Below, piece by piece: positions 25,942 to 44,385 of a stretch of 64,000 bases of DNA. This stretch comes from Streptomyces rimosus (lineage in GTDB: Bacteria; Actinomycetota; Actinomycetes; Streptomycetales; Streptomycetaceae). A program made the position numbers and the translations under genes. How positions within the stretch are numbered: position 1 is the first letter of the stretch; every line of letters starts with the position of its first letter. Location: the NCBI RefSeq assembly GCF_008704655.1, contig NZ_CP023688.1, positions 4,774,001 through 4,838,000 of the forward strand. The letters are read 5' to 3'. The notes under the pieces were generated by a model. It worked only from the letters and a program-made list of their open reading frames with translations, was not told the DNA's origin and made no database searches.

Positions 25942-26566
25942 GCACGGCCTGCACGCGCCGGTTGTCGTCCCGGGACGGCAGCAGCTGGAGCTTGCTGAAG
26001 ATGTTGTTGATGTGCTTGCCGATGGCCTTGTCGGTGACGAACAGCGACTCGGCGATGCCGGCGTTCGACTTGCCCTCCGCCATCAGCCCCAGCACCTCCA
26101 GCTCGCGCTGGGTCAGGCTGTCCAGGGGCTCCTGGCGCGAGCCGTTGTGCAGCAGCTTCTCTATGACCTTGGGGTCCATGGCCGTGCCGCCGTCCGCGAC
26201 GCGGCGCACCGCCTCGATGAACTGGCCGCTGTTGAGCACCCGGTCCTTGAGCAGATAGCCGACCGATCCGGTGCCGTCGGCGAGCAGTTCGCGGGCGTAG
26301 AGCTGTTCCACGTACTGGGAGAGGACGAGGACGGGCAGGCCCGGGACCTGGCGGCGCGCCTCCAGCGCGACCTGGATGCCCTCGTCGGTGAAGGTGGGCG
26401 GCAACCGTACGTCCACGATGGCCACGTCGGGGCGTTCGTCGATGAGCGCGCGCAGCAGTTCCGGCGCGTTGTCCACGGACGCCACGATGGTGCAGCCGTG
26501 GGCCTCCAGAAGGCGTTCCATGCCTTCCCTCAGGAGGAAGAGGTCTTCTCCGAGGACGACACGCAT
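25913..26566 (-). CDS. NarL/LuxR-family response regulator
   Basis: 217 residues: receiver domain MRVVLGEDLFLLREGMERLL with the phospho-acceptor Asp in VAIVDVRLPP and the switch Lys in GYLLKDRV, and a LuxR-type helix-turn-helix LTQRELEVLGLMAEGKSNAGIAESLFVTDKAIGKHI (core ESLFVTDKAIGKHINNIFSK). ATG 26566 is chosen for GGAGG 5 nt upstream; a second ATG sits directly before it. No kinase adjoins it; the orphan kinase at 17256-18560 is the natural candidate partner. It sits between the two SARP-box operons, on the opposite strand. Confidence 0.9.
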   Translation of the reverse strand: MRVVLGEDLFLLREGMERLLEAHGCTIVASVDNAPELLRALIDERPDVAIVDVRLPPTFTDEGIQVALEARRQVPGLPVLVLSQYVEQLYARELLADGTGSVGYLLKDRVLNSGQFIEAVRRVADGGTAMDPKVIEKLLHNGSRQEPLDSLTQRELEVLGLMAEGKSNAGIAESLFVTDKAIGKHINNIFSKLQLLPSRDDNRRVQAVLTYLNVATA

Positions 26567-26706
26567 CATGGCCTCCCCGCGGCAGTCGGTCGGTGACGCC
26601 GGCCCACCGCACACAGCGCCTCTACGCACCGGACTGTACCTCTCACCCCTGACAGGCCGGTGACGGATGAATGACGGATTCGGCCACTCGGCGGCCGGCC
26701 GGAGCG

Positions 26707-26746
26707 GTAATCAACTGGTCATCGAAACGTCAGTGGCGTCGGCAAG
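26707..26746 (+). promoter_or_regulatory. SARP box B: four heptamers at 11-bp spacing
   Basis: GTAATCA (26707), GTCATCG (26718), GTCAGTG (26729) and CGGCAAG (26740), each 11 bp apart. The block aligns unit by unit with box A (GTCATCA, GTCACTG, GTCAGCA, TGGCCAG) and ends 83 bp before the sbnB ATG, close to the 77 bp of box A. Confidence 0.75.
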
Positions 26747-26829
26747 TGTGGTTTCCCGGCACCGATGCCCCCTGACGCGCCCGCGCACCGCGGTGCGGAC
26801 GTCAGTCCCGGATCACTGGTGGAGTTTCC

Positions 26830-27873
26830 ATGCCCCCCTCTGGCACTGAGGTACCGTCCTTCTCCGTCATCTCGGGCGAGCAGGTCTCCCGAGTTCTGCA
26901 CGGGCAGGAAAAGCAGATCGTCGAGCTGGTCGACTACGCCTACCGCGTGCACGGTGTCGGTGACACCGTCAATCCGCCGTCGTACTTCCTGAAGTTCGAG
27001 GACCGGCCGTCGGCGCGCATCATCGCGCTGCCCGCCTCCGTGGGCGGCGAGGTCGGTGTCGACGGCATCAAGTGGATTTCCAGTTTTCCCGAGAACATCG
27101 AGTCCGGCCTGCCGCGTGCCTCGGCCGTGCTCATCCTCAACGACCGGGACACCGGTTATCCGTTCGCCTGCATGGAGAGCTCCATCATCAGCGCGGTGCG
27201 CACGGCGGCCTCCGCGGCGCTGGCCGCCGACTGGCTGACCCGCGAGCGGGGCCGCCCGAAGCGCGTCGGATTCATCGGCACCGGCCTGATCGCCCGCTAT
27301 ATCCACACCTATCTCGCGGGCACCGGCTGGGAATTCGACGAGATCGGCATCCACGACCTCAGCAATGAATACGCCGCGGGCTTCGAGAACCACCTGAAGG
27401 ACGCCGGCGGCACCGGGCGCACCGTCCTCCACGACTCGGCGGAGAGCCTGATCCGCAACAGCGACCTGGTCGTCTTCGCCACCGTCGCGGGCACTCCGCA
27501 CGTCACCAGCCCGGCGTGGTTCGCGCACAACCCGGTGGTGCTCCACGTGTCGCTGCGCGACCTGGGCCCGGAGGTCATCAAGGCGTCGTCCAACTTCGTG
27601 GACGACGTCGAGCACGTACTGAAGGCCAACACCTCCGTGCACCTCGTCGAGCAGGAGGTCGGCAACCGCTATTTCATCAACGGAACCCTGCACAACGTGA
27701 TGACGGGCATGGTGAAGATTCCGCGGGACCGCCCCGTCGTCTTCTCGCCCTTCGGCCTCGGCGTCCTGGACCTGACCGTCGCCAAGCACGTCTACGACGA
27801 ACTCGCCGCGAGCGACGGGCTACACACGGTCGACGGGTTCTTCCACGAACTGTCCCGGCACGGGAAGAAATAG
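26830..27873 (+). CDS. sbnB: SbnB-like 2,3-diaminopropionate biosynthesis dehydrogenase
   Basis: Ornithine cyclodeaminase-fold enzyme of 347 residues. In the known route SbnB oxidatively cleaves N-(1-amino-1-carboxy-2-ethyl)-glutamate with NAD+ to L-2,3-diaminopropionate and 2-oxoglutarate. The sequence shows VNPPSYFLKFEDRPSARIIALPA, the substrate-binding KWISSFPENI, LILNDRDTGYP, and the Rossmann loop RVGFIGTGLIARYI. Followed after 48 nt by the SbnA-like gene, its regular partner. GGTGGAG ribosome site. First gene of the NRPS operon, behind SARP box B. Confidence 0.9.
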   Translation: MPPSGTEVPSFSVISGEQVSRVLHGQEKQIVELVDYAYRVHGVGDTVNPPSYFLKFEDRPSARIIALPASVGGEVGVDGIKWISSFPENIESGLPRASAVLILNDRDTGYPFACMESSIISAVRTAASAALAADWLTRERGRPKRVGFIGTGLIARYIHTYLAGTGWEFDEIGIHDLSNEYAAGFENHLKDAGGTGRTVLHDSAESLIRNSDLVVFATVAGTPHVTSPAWFAHNPVVLHVSLRDLGPEVIKASSNFVDDVEHVLKANTSVHLVEQEVGNRYFINGTLHNVMTGMVKIPRDRPVVFSPFGLGVLDLTVAKHVYDELAASDGLHTVDGFFHELSRHGKK

Positions 27874-27921
27874 CCGCGGCCCCGCCACCGGACCACACGC
27901 CCGCGGTTGGGAGGACCTGAC

Positions 27922-28905
27922 GTGCCCGTGATATCCGCCCCGCACGAATTCAACGTGCCGGATCTCTTCGTCGACCTGAACAACGTCCTCGGAGAGAACC
28001 TCTATCTCAAGTGCGAAGGATTCAACTTCGCCGGATCCATCAAACTCAAGGCCGCCGTGGAAATGATCGACCGCGGTGAGCGGGACGGCACCCTGCGGCC
28101 CGGCATGACCCTGGTCGAATCGTCCTCGGGAAATCTCGGTGTGGCGCTGAGCCTGGTGGCCCGCAGCAAGGGCTACGGCTTCGTGTGCGTCACCGACAGC
28201 CGGTGCACCCTCGCCAACCGGCAGCGCATGGAGAACCTCGGCGCCCAGGTACGCATCATCACCGAGCCCGACCCGGAGAGCGGCCTGCTCGGCGCCCGTA
28301 TCCGCCTCGTACAGGAACTGTGCGCGAGCGACGCCGGCTACGCATGGCTGAATCAGTACGCCAACCTCGGCAACTGGATGAGCCACTACCGCACGACCGG
28401 GCCCGAGATCGCCGCCCAGTTCCCCGATCTGGACGTGCTGTTCATCGGTGCCGGCACCACCGGCACTCTGATGGGCTGCGCCCGCTACTTCCGCGAGAAC
28501 CAGCCCTCGGTCACCGTCGTCGCCGTCGACAGCGTCGGCTCGGTCACCTTCGGCACCCCGGCGGCACCGCGCATGATCCCCGGCCTGGGGGCCGGCGTCC
28601 GGCCGCAGATGCTCGACGAGTCGTACGTGGACGCCGTGGTGCACGTCCCCGAGACCGACACGGTCCGGATGTGCCACCACCTGGTCCGGCACGGCTATGT
28701 CCTCGGCGGCTCCACCGGCACCGTGCTCAGCGGCGCCCGGCAGTGGATCGCGGAGAACCGGCCGGAGCGGGACATCGTCGGCGTGGCCGTCTCGCCCGAC
28801 CTGGGCGATCACTACCTGGACACCGTCTACCAGGAGAAGTGGCTCCAGGACATCTACGGCCTGAGCCCGGACGAGCTGTCCGGGGCGTCCCGGGCCACCG
28901 CGTAA
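27922..28905 (+). CDS. sbnA: SbnA-like N-(2-amino-2-carboxyethyl)-L-glutamate synthase
   Basis: Fold-II PLP enzyme of the cysteine synthase family, 327 residues. SbnA joins O-phospho-L-serine and L-glutamate, making the substrate of SbnB. K41 in NFAGSIKLKAA is the PLP Lys; ESSSGNLGVALS and GAGTTGTLMG bind substrate and PLP phosphate; GGSTGTVLSGA closes the site. The GTG at 27922 is chosen because GGGAGGACC lies 7 nt upstream; an ATG 15 nt earlier is within that ribosome site. Together with SbnB it commits the cluster to 2,3-diaminopropionate as a building block. Confidence 0.9.
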   Translation: MPVISAPHEFNVPDLFVDLNNVLGENLYLKCEGFNFAGSIKLKAAVEMIDRGERDGTLRPGMTLVESSSGNLGVALSLVARSKGYGFVCVTDSRCTLANRQRMENLGAQVRIITEPDPESGLLGARIRLVQELCASDAGYAWLNQYANLGNWMSHYRTTGPEIAAQFPDLDVLFIGAGTTGTLMGCARYFRENQPSVTVVAVDSVGSVTFGTPAAPRMIPGLGAGVRPQMLDESYVDAVVHVPETDTVRMCHHLVRHGYVLGGSTGTVLSGARQWIAENRPERDIVGVAVSPDLGDHYLDTVYQEKWLQDIYGLSPDELSGASRATA

Positions 28906-29003
28906 CGCCCCGGGCGGAACGGCCCGCCCACCCGCGCGCACGGGGCCGCCGGACCGCCGCACCGAACCCTTCCCACCCGCAGGTCCTCCAGGAGGTTGCT
29001 GTC

Positions 29004-32000
29004 ATGACCGCACGTATCGAGCCGGGTCTGCCGCTCACCGCGGCCCAGACCGAGATCTGGTTCGACGAGCAGTTCGCCGACGGCGACCTGGCCTACAACA
29101 TGGCCGATCACTTCGACCTCCGCGGCCCGCTCGACCCCGCCCGCCTGGAGGAGGCGCTGCGCCTGGCCCTCGACGAGGCCGAGTGCTTCCGCGTCCGCCT
29201 CACCGAGGCGGACGGCGAGCCCCGCCAGACCGTCGAACCCCTGGAGAACCTGCCGTACACCACGGTCGACCTGAGCGGCGCCGACGACCCGCAGGAAGCG
29301 GCGCGCGCCTGGATGGCCCGCGACCTGGACCGCCCGATCGACGTCATGTCCTTCCCGCTGATGCGGGCGGCGCTGCTCACCCTCGGCCCGGACCACGCGT
29401 ACCTCTACCTGTGCGCGCACCACATCGTCAGCGACAGCTTCGTCCGCCCGCTGTTCTACCGGCGGCTGGCCGACCTCTACACCGCCCTGCACGAGGGCCG
29501 CCCCACCGGCGAGGGGCAGCTGCCGCCGCTGAAGACGCTGGTGGACGACGAGATCGCGTACGCGTCGTCGCGGCGCGCCGAGCGGGACCGCGCCTACTGG
29601 GCCCGTACCTACGCCGACGCGCCCGACCCGGTCAGCTTCGCCGGCCGCGAGCCGGTGCACGCGCGCGGCTTCCTGCGCCGCAGCACGACCCTGCCGCGCC
29701 CGGTGGTGCAGCGGCTGCGCGCCCTCGCCGGCCGGGCCGAGGTCACCTGGCCGACGCTGGTCATCGCCGCCGCTGCCGCCTACACCCAGCGGCTGACCGG
29801 CGCCGACGAGATCCTGCTGACCCTCCCGGTCAACGCGCGCACCAGCGCCGCCGGACGCTCCGTACCCGGCATGGTCGCCAACTACCTGCCGCTCCGCGTG
29901 GCCGTCGCCCCCGGCACCACGCCCGAGAACCTGCTGCGCACGGTCGCCGACGCGCTGCTGCGTACGCTGCGCCACCAGCGCTACCGGGGCGACCGGGTGC
30001 GCCGCGACATGGGACTGCGGGCCGACGACCGGCGCCCGTTCGGCCCGTTCGTCAACGTCCTGCCGCCCGAGCCGGAACTCGCCTTCGGCCCCTGCCCGGC
30101 GACCCTCACCAACCTGTCCACCGGCATCGTCAACGACTTCATGTTCTCGGTCTCCGACTCCTCGGGCGACGACGTCGAGATCCACCTCAACGCCAACCCC
30201 GAGCTGTACTCCGCCGCCGACCTCGACGCCCACCGCGACCGCTTCACCGCCTTCCTGACCGCCCTGTCCGAGGCGGCGCCCGACCGCCCGCTGGCGGGCG
30301 TCGGCGTGCTCACGGAGGCGGAGTCGCGGCGGCTGCTGGTGGAGTGGAACGCGACGGAGCGGGGTGGCGGCTTCGCCGGTGTGGTGGAGCGGGTGCGGCA
30401 GCACGCTTCGGTACGGCCGGACGCGATCGCGGTGGCCGATGGCGAGGTGCGCGTTTCGTATGGCGCGCTGGCCGTCTGGGCCGATGGCGTTGCCGCGCGG
30501 CTGACGGAGGCCGGGGCCGGTCTCGGCTCGCTGGTGGCTGTGCTCGGTGAGCCCGGGGCCCGCTATGTCGGCGGTGTATTGGGCGTGTTGGGGGCGGGGG
30601 CCGCCTGGCTGCCGCTCGATGTGGATGCGCCGATCGCCCGGCAGACGGGGCTGCTCGCGGATAGCGGCGCCCGCTTCCTGCTGGCCGGGCCCGGGCAGGT
30701 GGCTCGGGCCGAGGAGATCGTGGCGGCGGACGGTTCCGGCGTACGGGTGCTGGTGCTCGACGATCCGTTCCCGGGCGCGGGGGCGCGGGCGGAGGGCCTG
30801 CGGCCGCTCGCCGGCGGTGAGGACGATCTCGCGTACGTGATCTATACGTCGGGATCGACCGGCCGCCCGAAGGGCGCGATGGTGCACCGGCGCGGCATGG
30901 TCAATCACCTGCTGGCCAAGGTTGAGGACCTGGCGATGACCGAGGGCGATGTGCTGGTGCACAACGCGCCGGTGACCTTCGACATCTCCGTATGGCAGAT
31001 GCTCGCCGCGCTCGTGTCCGGCGGTACGACGCGGGTCGTGGACCGGGTGACCGCCGCCGACCCGGACGCCCTCTTCGGCGTGACGGTCTCCGAGGGCGTT
31101 TCCGTCCTGGAAGTGGTCCCGTCGCTGCTGCGGGCCGCGCTGGATGCCTGGGAGACGGCGGGTGGCTTCCCGTCGCTGCCGAAGCTGCGCTACCTCGTGG
31201 TCACCGGTGAGGCCCTGCCGGTCGACGTGTGCCGCCGCTGGTTCGCCCGTTACCCGGGGATTCCGCTGGTCAACGCGTACGGCCCGACCGAGTGCTCCGA
31301 CGACGTGACACACGCGGTGCTCGACGCGTCGAGCGAGCTGGGCGCGCGGACGCCGATCGGCCGGGTCGTGCGCAACACCCGGCTGTATGTGCTGGACGAC
31401 GCGCTGCGGCCGGTGCCGGTCGGTGTCGCGGGTGAGCTGTACGTGGCGGGTACGGGCGTTGGGCGTGGCTATCTCGCCGACCCGGCGCGTACGGCTTCGA
31501 CGTTCATGGCCGATCCGTTCGGCCCGCCCGGTGAGCGGATGTACCGGACCGGTGACCGCGTGGTCTACCGTCCCGACGGTCAGCTGGAGTTCCTGGAGCG
31601 CCGCGATCACCAGGTCAAGATCCGGGGCCGCCGGATCGAGCTGGGCGAGATCGAGGCGGCGCTGCGGGCCGTCGAGGGCGTTACCGACGCTGCGGCCCAG
31701 GTTCACACCGACGCCGCCACCGGCCGAAAGCGCCTGGTCGGCTACCTCGTCGGACCTGCCGGTGCCGATCAGGTACGCGCCGATCTGGCGAAGGTGCTGC
31801 CCGAGTACATGATCCCCGGCGAGTTCGCCGCTCTCGACGCCCTGCCGCTCACCCCGAACGGCAAGGTCGACCGCAAGGCCCTCACCGCCCCCGAGACGAC
31901 CGCCTCGACGAGCGCCGGCCGCGCCCCGCGCACCCCGCAGGAGGAGATTCTCTGCGCCGCCTTCGCCGAGGTGCTGAACCTGCCGTCGGTCGCCGCCGAC

Positions 32001-35000
32001 GCCGACTTCTTCGCGCTCGGCGGGGACAGCATCAGCTCCATCCAGGTCGTCAGCCGCGCCCGTAAGGCGGGCCTGGTGTTCGCGCCGCGGGACGTGTTCC
32101 TGCGCAAGACCCCGGCCGCCCTGGCCACCGCCGCCCAGGCCGCGCAGGACGCGGCGGCGGTGGTCGGCACGGACGACGGTGTCGGCGAGCTGGAGATCAT
32201 GCCGATCGCGCACCAGCTGCGGGAGGACGGCGGCCCGGTCGCCGGTCCGGTGGGCTCGTTCGCGCAGTACGTCGTCGTACGGGTCCCGGACCACGTGGAC
32301 AGCGAGCGGCTGGCCCGCGCGCTGCACGCGGTGACCGACCGGCACGACGCGCTGCGGATGCAGCTGGACGTGCCCGTGGAGGGCCTGTGGACGCTGAAGG
32401 TACGGCCGCAGGGCAGCGCCGACCTGACGGGCGCGGTGTCCGAGGTCGCCGTACCGGCCGACGCGGACGGTGACGCGGTGGTCGTCGAGCAGGCGGCCGT
32501 CGCGCAGCGGCGCCTCGACCCGACCGCCGGCCTCCTGGTGCAGGCCGTGCTGCTGAACGCCGGTCCCGAACAGCCCCGCCGACTGCTGCTGATGGTGCAC
32601 CACTTGGCCGTGGACGGTGTGTCCTGGCGGGTGCTGCTGCCCGACCTGGCCGCCGCCTGGTCGGCCGTCGAGGCGGACCGTGCGCCGGAACTGGCGCCGG
32701 TCGGCACCTCGTACCGGAGCTGGTCGCGCCTGCTGGCCGACGAGGCGCGCACCGCCGCCCGTACCGCGGAGCTGCCGCTGTGGACCGGGCACGCGAGCGC
32801 CCCGGACCCGCTGCCCGGGACGCGCGGCCTGGACGCCGTGCGGGACACCTACGCGACCGCCCGCCGCCTGCGGCTGGTCCTGCCCGCCGAGCAGACGGCG
32901 GCCCTGCTGACCGAGGTGGCCCCGGCGTTTCACGCCGAGATCAACGACGTACTGCTGACCGGGCTCGCGCTGGCGGTGGCCGACTGGCGCCGCCGTAAGA
33001 ACGCCGCCGGGGACGGCAGCACGGACACGCTGATCGAGCTGGAAGGCCACGGCCGCGAGCAGGTCGTGGACAACACCGACCTTTCCCGTACGGTCGGCTG
33101 GTTCACCAGCGCCTTCCCCGTCCGCCTCGCGCCCGGCGAGCTGGACTGGGACGAGGTGTGGGCGGGCGGCGACGCCGTCGGCACCGCGTTCAAGCGGATC
33201 AAGGAGCAGCTGCGGGCCCTGCCCGACCACGGACTCGGCTACGGCCTGCTGCGCTACCTCAACCCGCAGACCAGCGCCCTGCTGGCCCGCCACCCGCGCC
33301 CGCGCATCGGCTTCAACTACATGGGCCGGTTCGGCGCCGCCGGAGCGGCCGACTGGTCGCTGTCGGGCGAGGGCGCCGCGGTCGGCACCGCCGCCGCCCC
33401 GGAGATGCCGCTCCAGCACGTCCTGGAGGTCACCCCGGTCACCGAGGACCGGCCCGACGGCCCGCACCTGGTCGCGGACTGGCTGTGGGCCGGGGAGATC
33501 CTGCCGGACGAGGACGCGCGGGACATCGCCCGTACCTGGTTCCGCGCGCTGGAACTGCTGGTGACCCATGCGGCCCGGCCCGGCGCGGGCGGCCGGGTGC
33601 CGTCCGACCTGCCTCTGGTGTCGGTGACACAGGACGAACTCGACGCGTACGAGGCCGAGCTGAGCGGGCCCGGCCTGGCGGACGTGCTGCCGCTGGCGCC
33701 GCTCCAGAAGGGCCTGCTGTTCCTGTCCGAGTACGAGCGGGACGGCGACGGCGTGGACGCGTACGTCCTCCAGCTCGGCCTGGAACTCGGCGGGGACGTG
33801 GACGCCGCCCGGCTGCGCGCCGCCTGCGCGCAGCTGCTGCACCGGCACCCCAACCTCCGGGCCACCTTCCGCCACCGCGAGTCCGGCGCGCCCGTCCAGC
33901 TCGTGCCGAGCGTGGTGGAGGTGCCGTGGCGGGAGACGGACCTGAGCACCGAGTCCGACGCTGCCGCCGCCGTCGCCCGGCTCGCCGACGACGAACGCGC
34001 CCGCCGCTTCGACCTCTCCGACCCGGCCCAGGCGCCCCTGATGCGCTTCGTCCTGGCCCGCACCGGCCCGGACCGGCACCGCTTCCTCTGGACGATCCAC
34101 CACAGCCTGGTGGACGGCTGGTCGATGCCGCTGCTGGTCAAGGAGCTGTTCACGCTGTACGCGGCGGACGCCGGCACCCCCGCGCCGCCCGAGCCCGCGC
34201 CCTACCGCGACTACCTGGCCTGGCTGGCCGAGCAGGACACCGAGGCGGCGCTCGCGGCCTGGAAGGAAGCCCTGCACGGCGTCGAGGAACCGACGCTGGC
34301 CACCCCGGAGGGCGCCGGGCGCGCGGCCGTCCACGCGGACACGGTCACCCTGCCGGTGCCCGAGCCGCTGGCCACCGGCCTCGCCGCCTGGGCGCGCGAT
34401 CGCGGCCTGACCCTGAACACCGTCTTCCAGGGCTGCTGGGCCCTGCTGCTCGGCAGCCTCACCGGCCGCGACGACATCGTGTTCGGCGCCGTCACCTCCG
34501 GCCGCCCGGCCGAGGTCCCCGGCGTCGAGAGCATGATCGGCCTGTTCCTCAACACGGTGCCGGTACGGGTGCGGCCCCGGCCCGAGGAGACCGTCGCCGG
34601 CCTGCTGGCGGGCATCCAGGAACGGCAGTCGGCCCTGATGCCGTACGAGCACGTGGGCCTCGCCGAGATCCAGAACCGGGCCGGGATCGGCGACCTCTTC
34701 GACACCGTCCTGCTCTTCGAGAACTTCCCGCTGGACGAGGAGAGCGTGCGCGCCTCCGCCACCGGCCTGCGCCTCCTGGAGGCCGAGGCCCGCGACGGGC
34801 GGCACTACCCGCTGAGCCTGGCGGTCCTGCCCGGCCCCGGCCACCGGCTGGACCTGCGCTTCGACTACGCGCCGGACCTGTTCACCCAGGACGCCGTCGA
34901 ACGCCTCGGCAGCCGGCTGCTCCACCTCCTCGCCGCCGTCCCGGCCACCGCGGACCGTCCGCTGGCCGCCCTCGGCCTCGTGGACGAGGCGGAGTCGCGG

Positions 35001-36922
35001 CGGCTGCTGGTGGAGTGGAACGCGACGGAGCGGGGTGGCGGCTTCGCCGGTGTGGTGGAGCGGGTGCGGCAGCACGCGTCCGCCCGTCCGGACGCGGTGG
35101 CCGTGGCCGACGGTGAGGTGCAGGTTTCGTACGGCGCGCTGGCGGTCTGGGCCGATGGCGTTGCCGGGCGCCTGGCGGAGGCCGGGGCGGGCGTTGGCTC
35201 GCTGGTGGCCGTACTTGGCGAGCCCGGGGCCCGCTATGTCGGCGGCGTACTGGGCGTGTTGGGGGCGGGGGCCGCCTGGCTTCCCCTCGACGTGGACGCG
35301 CCGATCGCCCGGCAGACGGGGCTGCTCGCGGACAGTGGGGCCCGCTTCCTGCTGACCGGACCGGGCGAGCTGGCCCGCGCGCGGGAGATCGCCGAGGCGT
35401 ACGACGGTGAGCTGAGCGTGCTGTGCCTGGACGATCCGTTCCCGGCCGTCGGGGCACGGGCGGAGGGCCTGCGGCCGCTCGCCGGCGGCGAGGACGATCT
35501 CGCGTACGTGATCTACACGTCGGGATCGACCGGGCGCCCGAAGGGCGCCATGGTGCACCGGCGCGGCATGGTCAACCACCTACTGGCCAAGGTCGAGGAC
35601 CTGGCCATGACCGAGGGCGATGTGCTGGTGCACAACGCGCCGGTGACGTTCGACATCTCGGTGTGGCAGATGCTCGCCGCGCTCGTGTCCGGCGGTACGA
35701 CGCGGGTCGTGGACCGGGTGACCGCAGCCGACCCGGACGCCCTCTTCGGCGTGACGGTCTCCGAGGGCGTCTCCGTCCTCGAAGTCGTGCCGTCGCTGTT
35801 GCGGGCCGCGTTGGATGCCTGGGAGACGGCCGGCGGTTTCCCGTCGCTGCCGAAGCTGCGCTACCTCGTGGTCACCGGTGAGGCCCTGCCGGCGGACGTG
35901 TGCCGTCGCTGGTTCGCCCGCTACCCGGGGATTCCGCTGGTCAACGCGTACGGTCCGACCGAGTGCTCGGACGACGTGACGCACGCCGTCCTGACCGTGG
36001 ACACCGACCTGGCGGGCTCGCGCGTGCCGATCGGCCGCGTGGTGCGCAACACCCGCCTGTACGTGCTGGACGACGCCCTGCGCCCCGTACCCGTCGGCGT
36101 GCCCGGCGAACTGTATGTGGCGGGCACCGGAGTTGGGCGCGGCTACCTTGCCGACCCGGCGCGTACGGCATCGACGTTCATGGCCGATCCGTTCGGCCCG
36201 CCCGGTGAGCGGATGTACCGGACCGGTGACCGCGTGGTCTACCGTCCCGACGGTCAGCTGGAGTTCCTGGAGCGCCGCGATCACCAGGTCAAGATCCGGG
36301 GGCGCCGGATCGAGCTGGGCGAGATCGAGGCGGCGCTGCGGGCCGTCGAGGGCGTCACGGACGCGGCGGCTCAGGTCCACACCGACGCCGCCACCGGCCG
36401 AAAGCGCCTGGTCGGCTACCTCGTCGGACCGGCCGACCCCGCCCGCGTACGGGCCGATCTGCTGCTCGTGCTGCCGGAGTACATGGTGCCAGGCGAGTAC
36501 GTGAGGCTGGACGCCCTGCCGCTGACTCCGAACGGCAAGGTCGACCGGAAGGCCCTCACCGCCCCCGAAGCCACCGCGCTGACGGGCGAGGGGCGTGCCC
36601 CGCGCACTCCGCAGGAGGAGACCTTCTGCGCCGCCTTCGCCGACGTACTGGACCTGCCGTCGGTCGCCGCCGACGCCGACTTCTTCGCGCTCGGCGGGGA
36701 CAGCATCAGCTCCATCCAGCTGGTCGGCCGGGCCCGCAAGGCCGGGCTGGTGATCACGCCGCGGGACGTGTTCCTGCACAAGACGCCTGCCGCGCTCGCC
36801 ACCGCCGCCCAGGCGGCGGGGGAGGCGCCGGCCGTGTACGAGCCGGTGGCCGCCGACCGGCCGCTGGTCGCGTTGTCGGACGACGAACTCGACGAGTTCG
36901 ACATGGAATTCGGGGACTTTCA

Positions 36923-36926
<4 letters not shown>
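29004..36926 (+). CDS. NRPS, two modules: C-A-T-E-C-A-T
   Basis: 2640 residues, cytosolic. Domains by residue: C1 10-430 (HHIVSDS near 139), A1 455-960 ([11 protein letters not shown] near 613, NGKVDRK end), T1 985-1050 (LGGDSISS), E 1065-1520 (HHLAVDGVS near 1199, [14 protein letters not shown]), C2 1560-1985 (HHSLVDGWS near 1699), A2 2000-2525, T2 near 2564. My reading of the A-domain pocket (GrsA positions) is D-I-W-E-V-T-A-D-D-K for both A1 and A2; Glu and two Asp suggest a basic amino acid, and neighbouring sbnA/sbnB suggest 2,3-diaminopropionate. C1 at the N terminus means module 1 receives an upstream acyl group, probably from the ACP starter system. Start ATG 29004 follows CAGGAGG. 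The stop overlaps the next NRPS (GTGA). Confidence 0.93.
30315..32115 (+). repeat. Duplicated A-T DNA, copy 1
   Basis: From GAGGCGGAGTCGCGG at 30315 to about the GACGTGTTCCTGC of the T domain near 32100, the DNA is nearly the same as 34986-36789. Several stretches are identical for tens of bases, including wobble positions, e.g. at the start of the block. This points to recent duplication or gene conversion between modules 1 and 2. Confidence 0.85.
34986..36789 (+). repeat. Duplicated A-T DNA, copy 2
   Basis: Second copy of the block at 30315-32115, offset by 4671-4674 bp. The middle (about 35360-35450 and 35990-36060) differs more than the rest, so conversion tracts appear patchy. Confidence 0.85.
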
Positions 36927-44125
<7,199 letters not shown>

Positions 44126-44167
44126 TCCGCCCCCACGTACCACTCACGATTGCGAGGAGAGATCCCC

Positions 44168-44380
44168 ATGGCGAACCCCTTCGACAACGAAGACGGCACC
44201 TTCCACGTCCTGGTCAACGGCGAGGGCCAGCACAGCATCTGGCCCGTCTTCGCCGACGTCCCGGCAGGCTGGACGATCACCCTCGAAGCGCGGCCCCGCG
44301 CCGAGGCCCTGGCCGCCGTCGAGCGCGACTGGACCGACATGCGGCCCAAGAGCCTCGTCACCGCCCACGCCGGCAGCTGA
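44168..44380 (+). CDS. mbtH: MbtH-like protein
   Basis: 70-residue partner that binds and activates NRPS adenylation domains. It has the family pattern NPFDNEDGTFHVLVNGEGQHSIWP (core NGEGQHSIWP) followed by VPAGWTI and the Trp/Pro-rich DWTDMRPKSL. The ATG at 44168 follows GAGGAGAG; an upstream ATG in frame would overlap that site. Lies 42 nt after NRPS2 and 5 nt before the exporter ATPase. Confidence 0.96.
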   Translation: MANPFDNEDGTFHVLVNGEGQHSIWPVFADVPAGWTITLEARPRAEALAAVERDWTDMRPKSLVTAHAGS

Positions 44381-44385
44381 CCGCG

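Noticed and set aside
28185..29003. Upstream extension of the NRPS1 frame
   Set aside because: It lies inside sbnA in another frame and has an antisense-like Arg/Pro-rich composition; ATG 29004 has a proper ribosome site and begins a C domain.
28854..35579. Very long minus-strand open frame (2241 codons) opposite NRPS1
   Set aside because: High GC keeps antisense frames open. The product is an Arg/Gly/Val-rich string without domains, while the plus strand holds complete NRPS domains.
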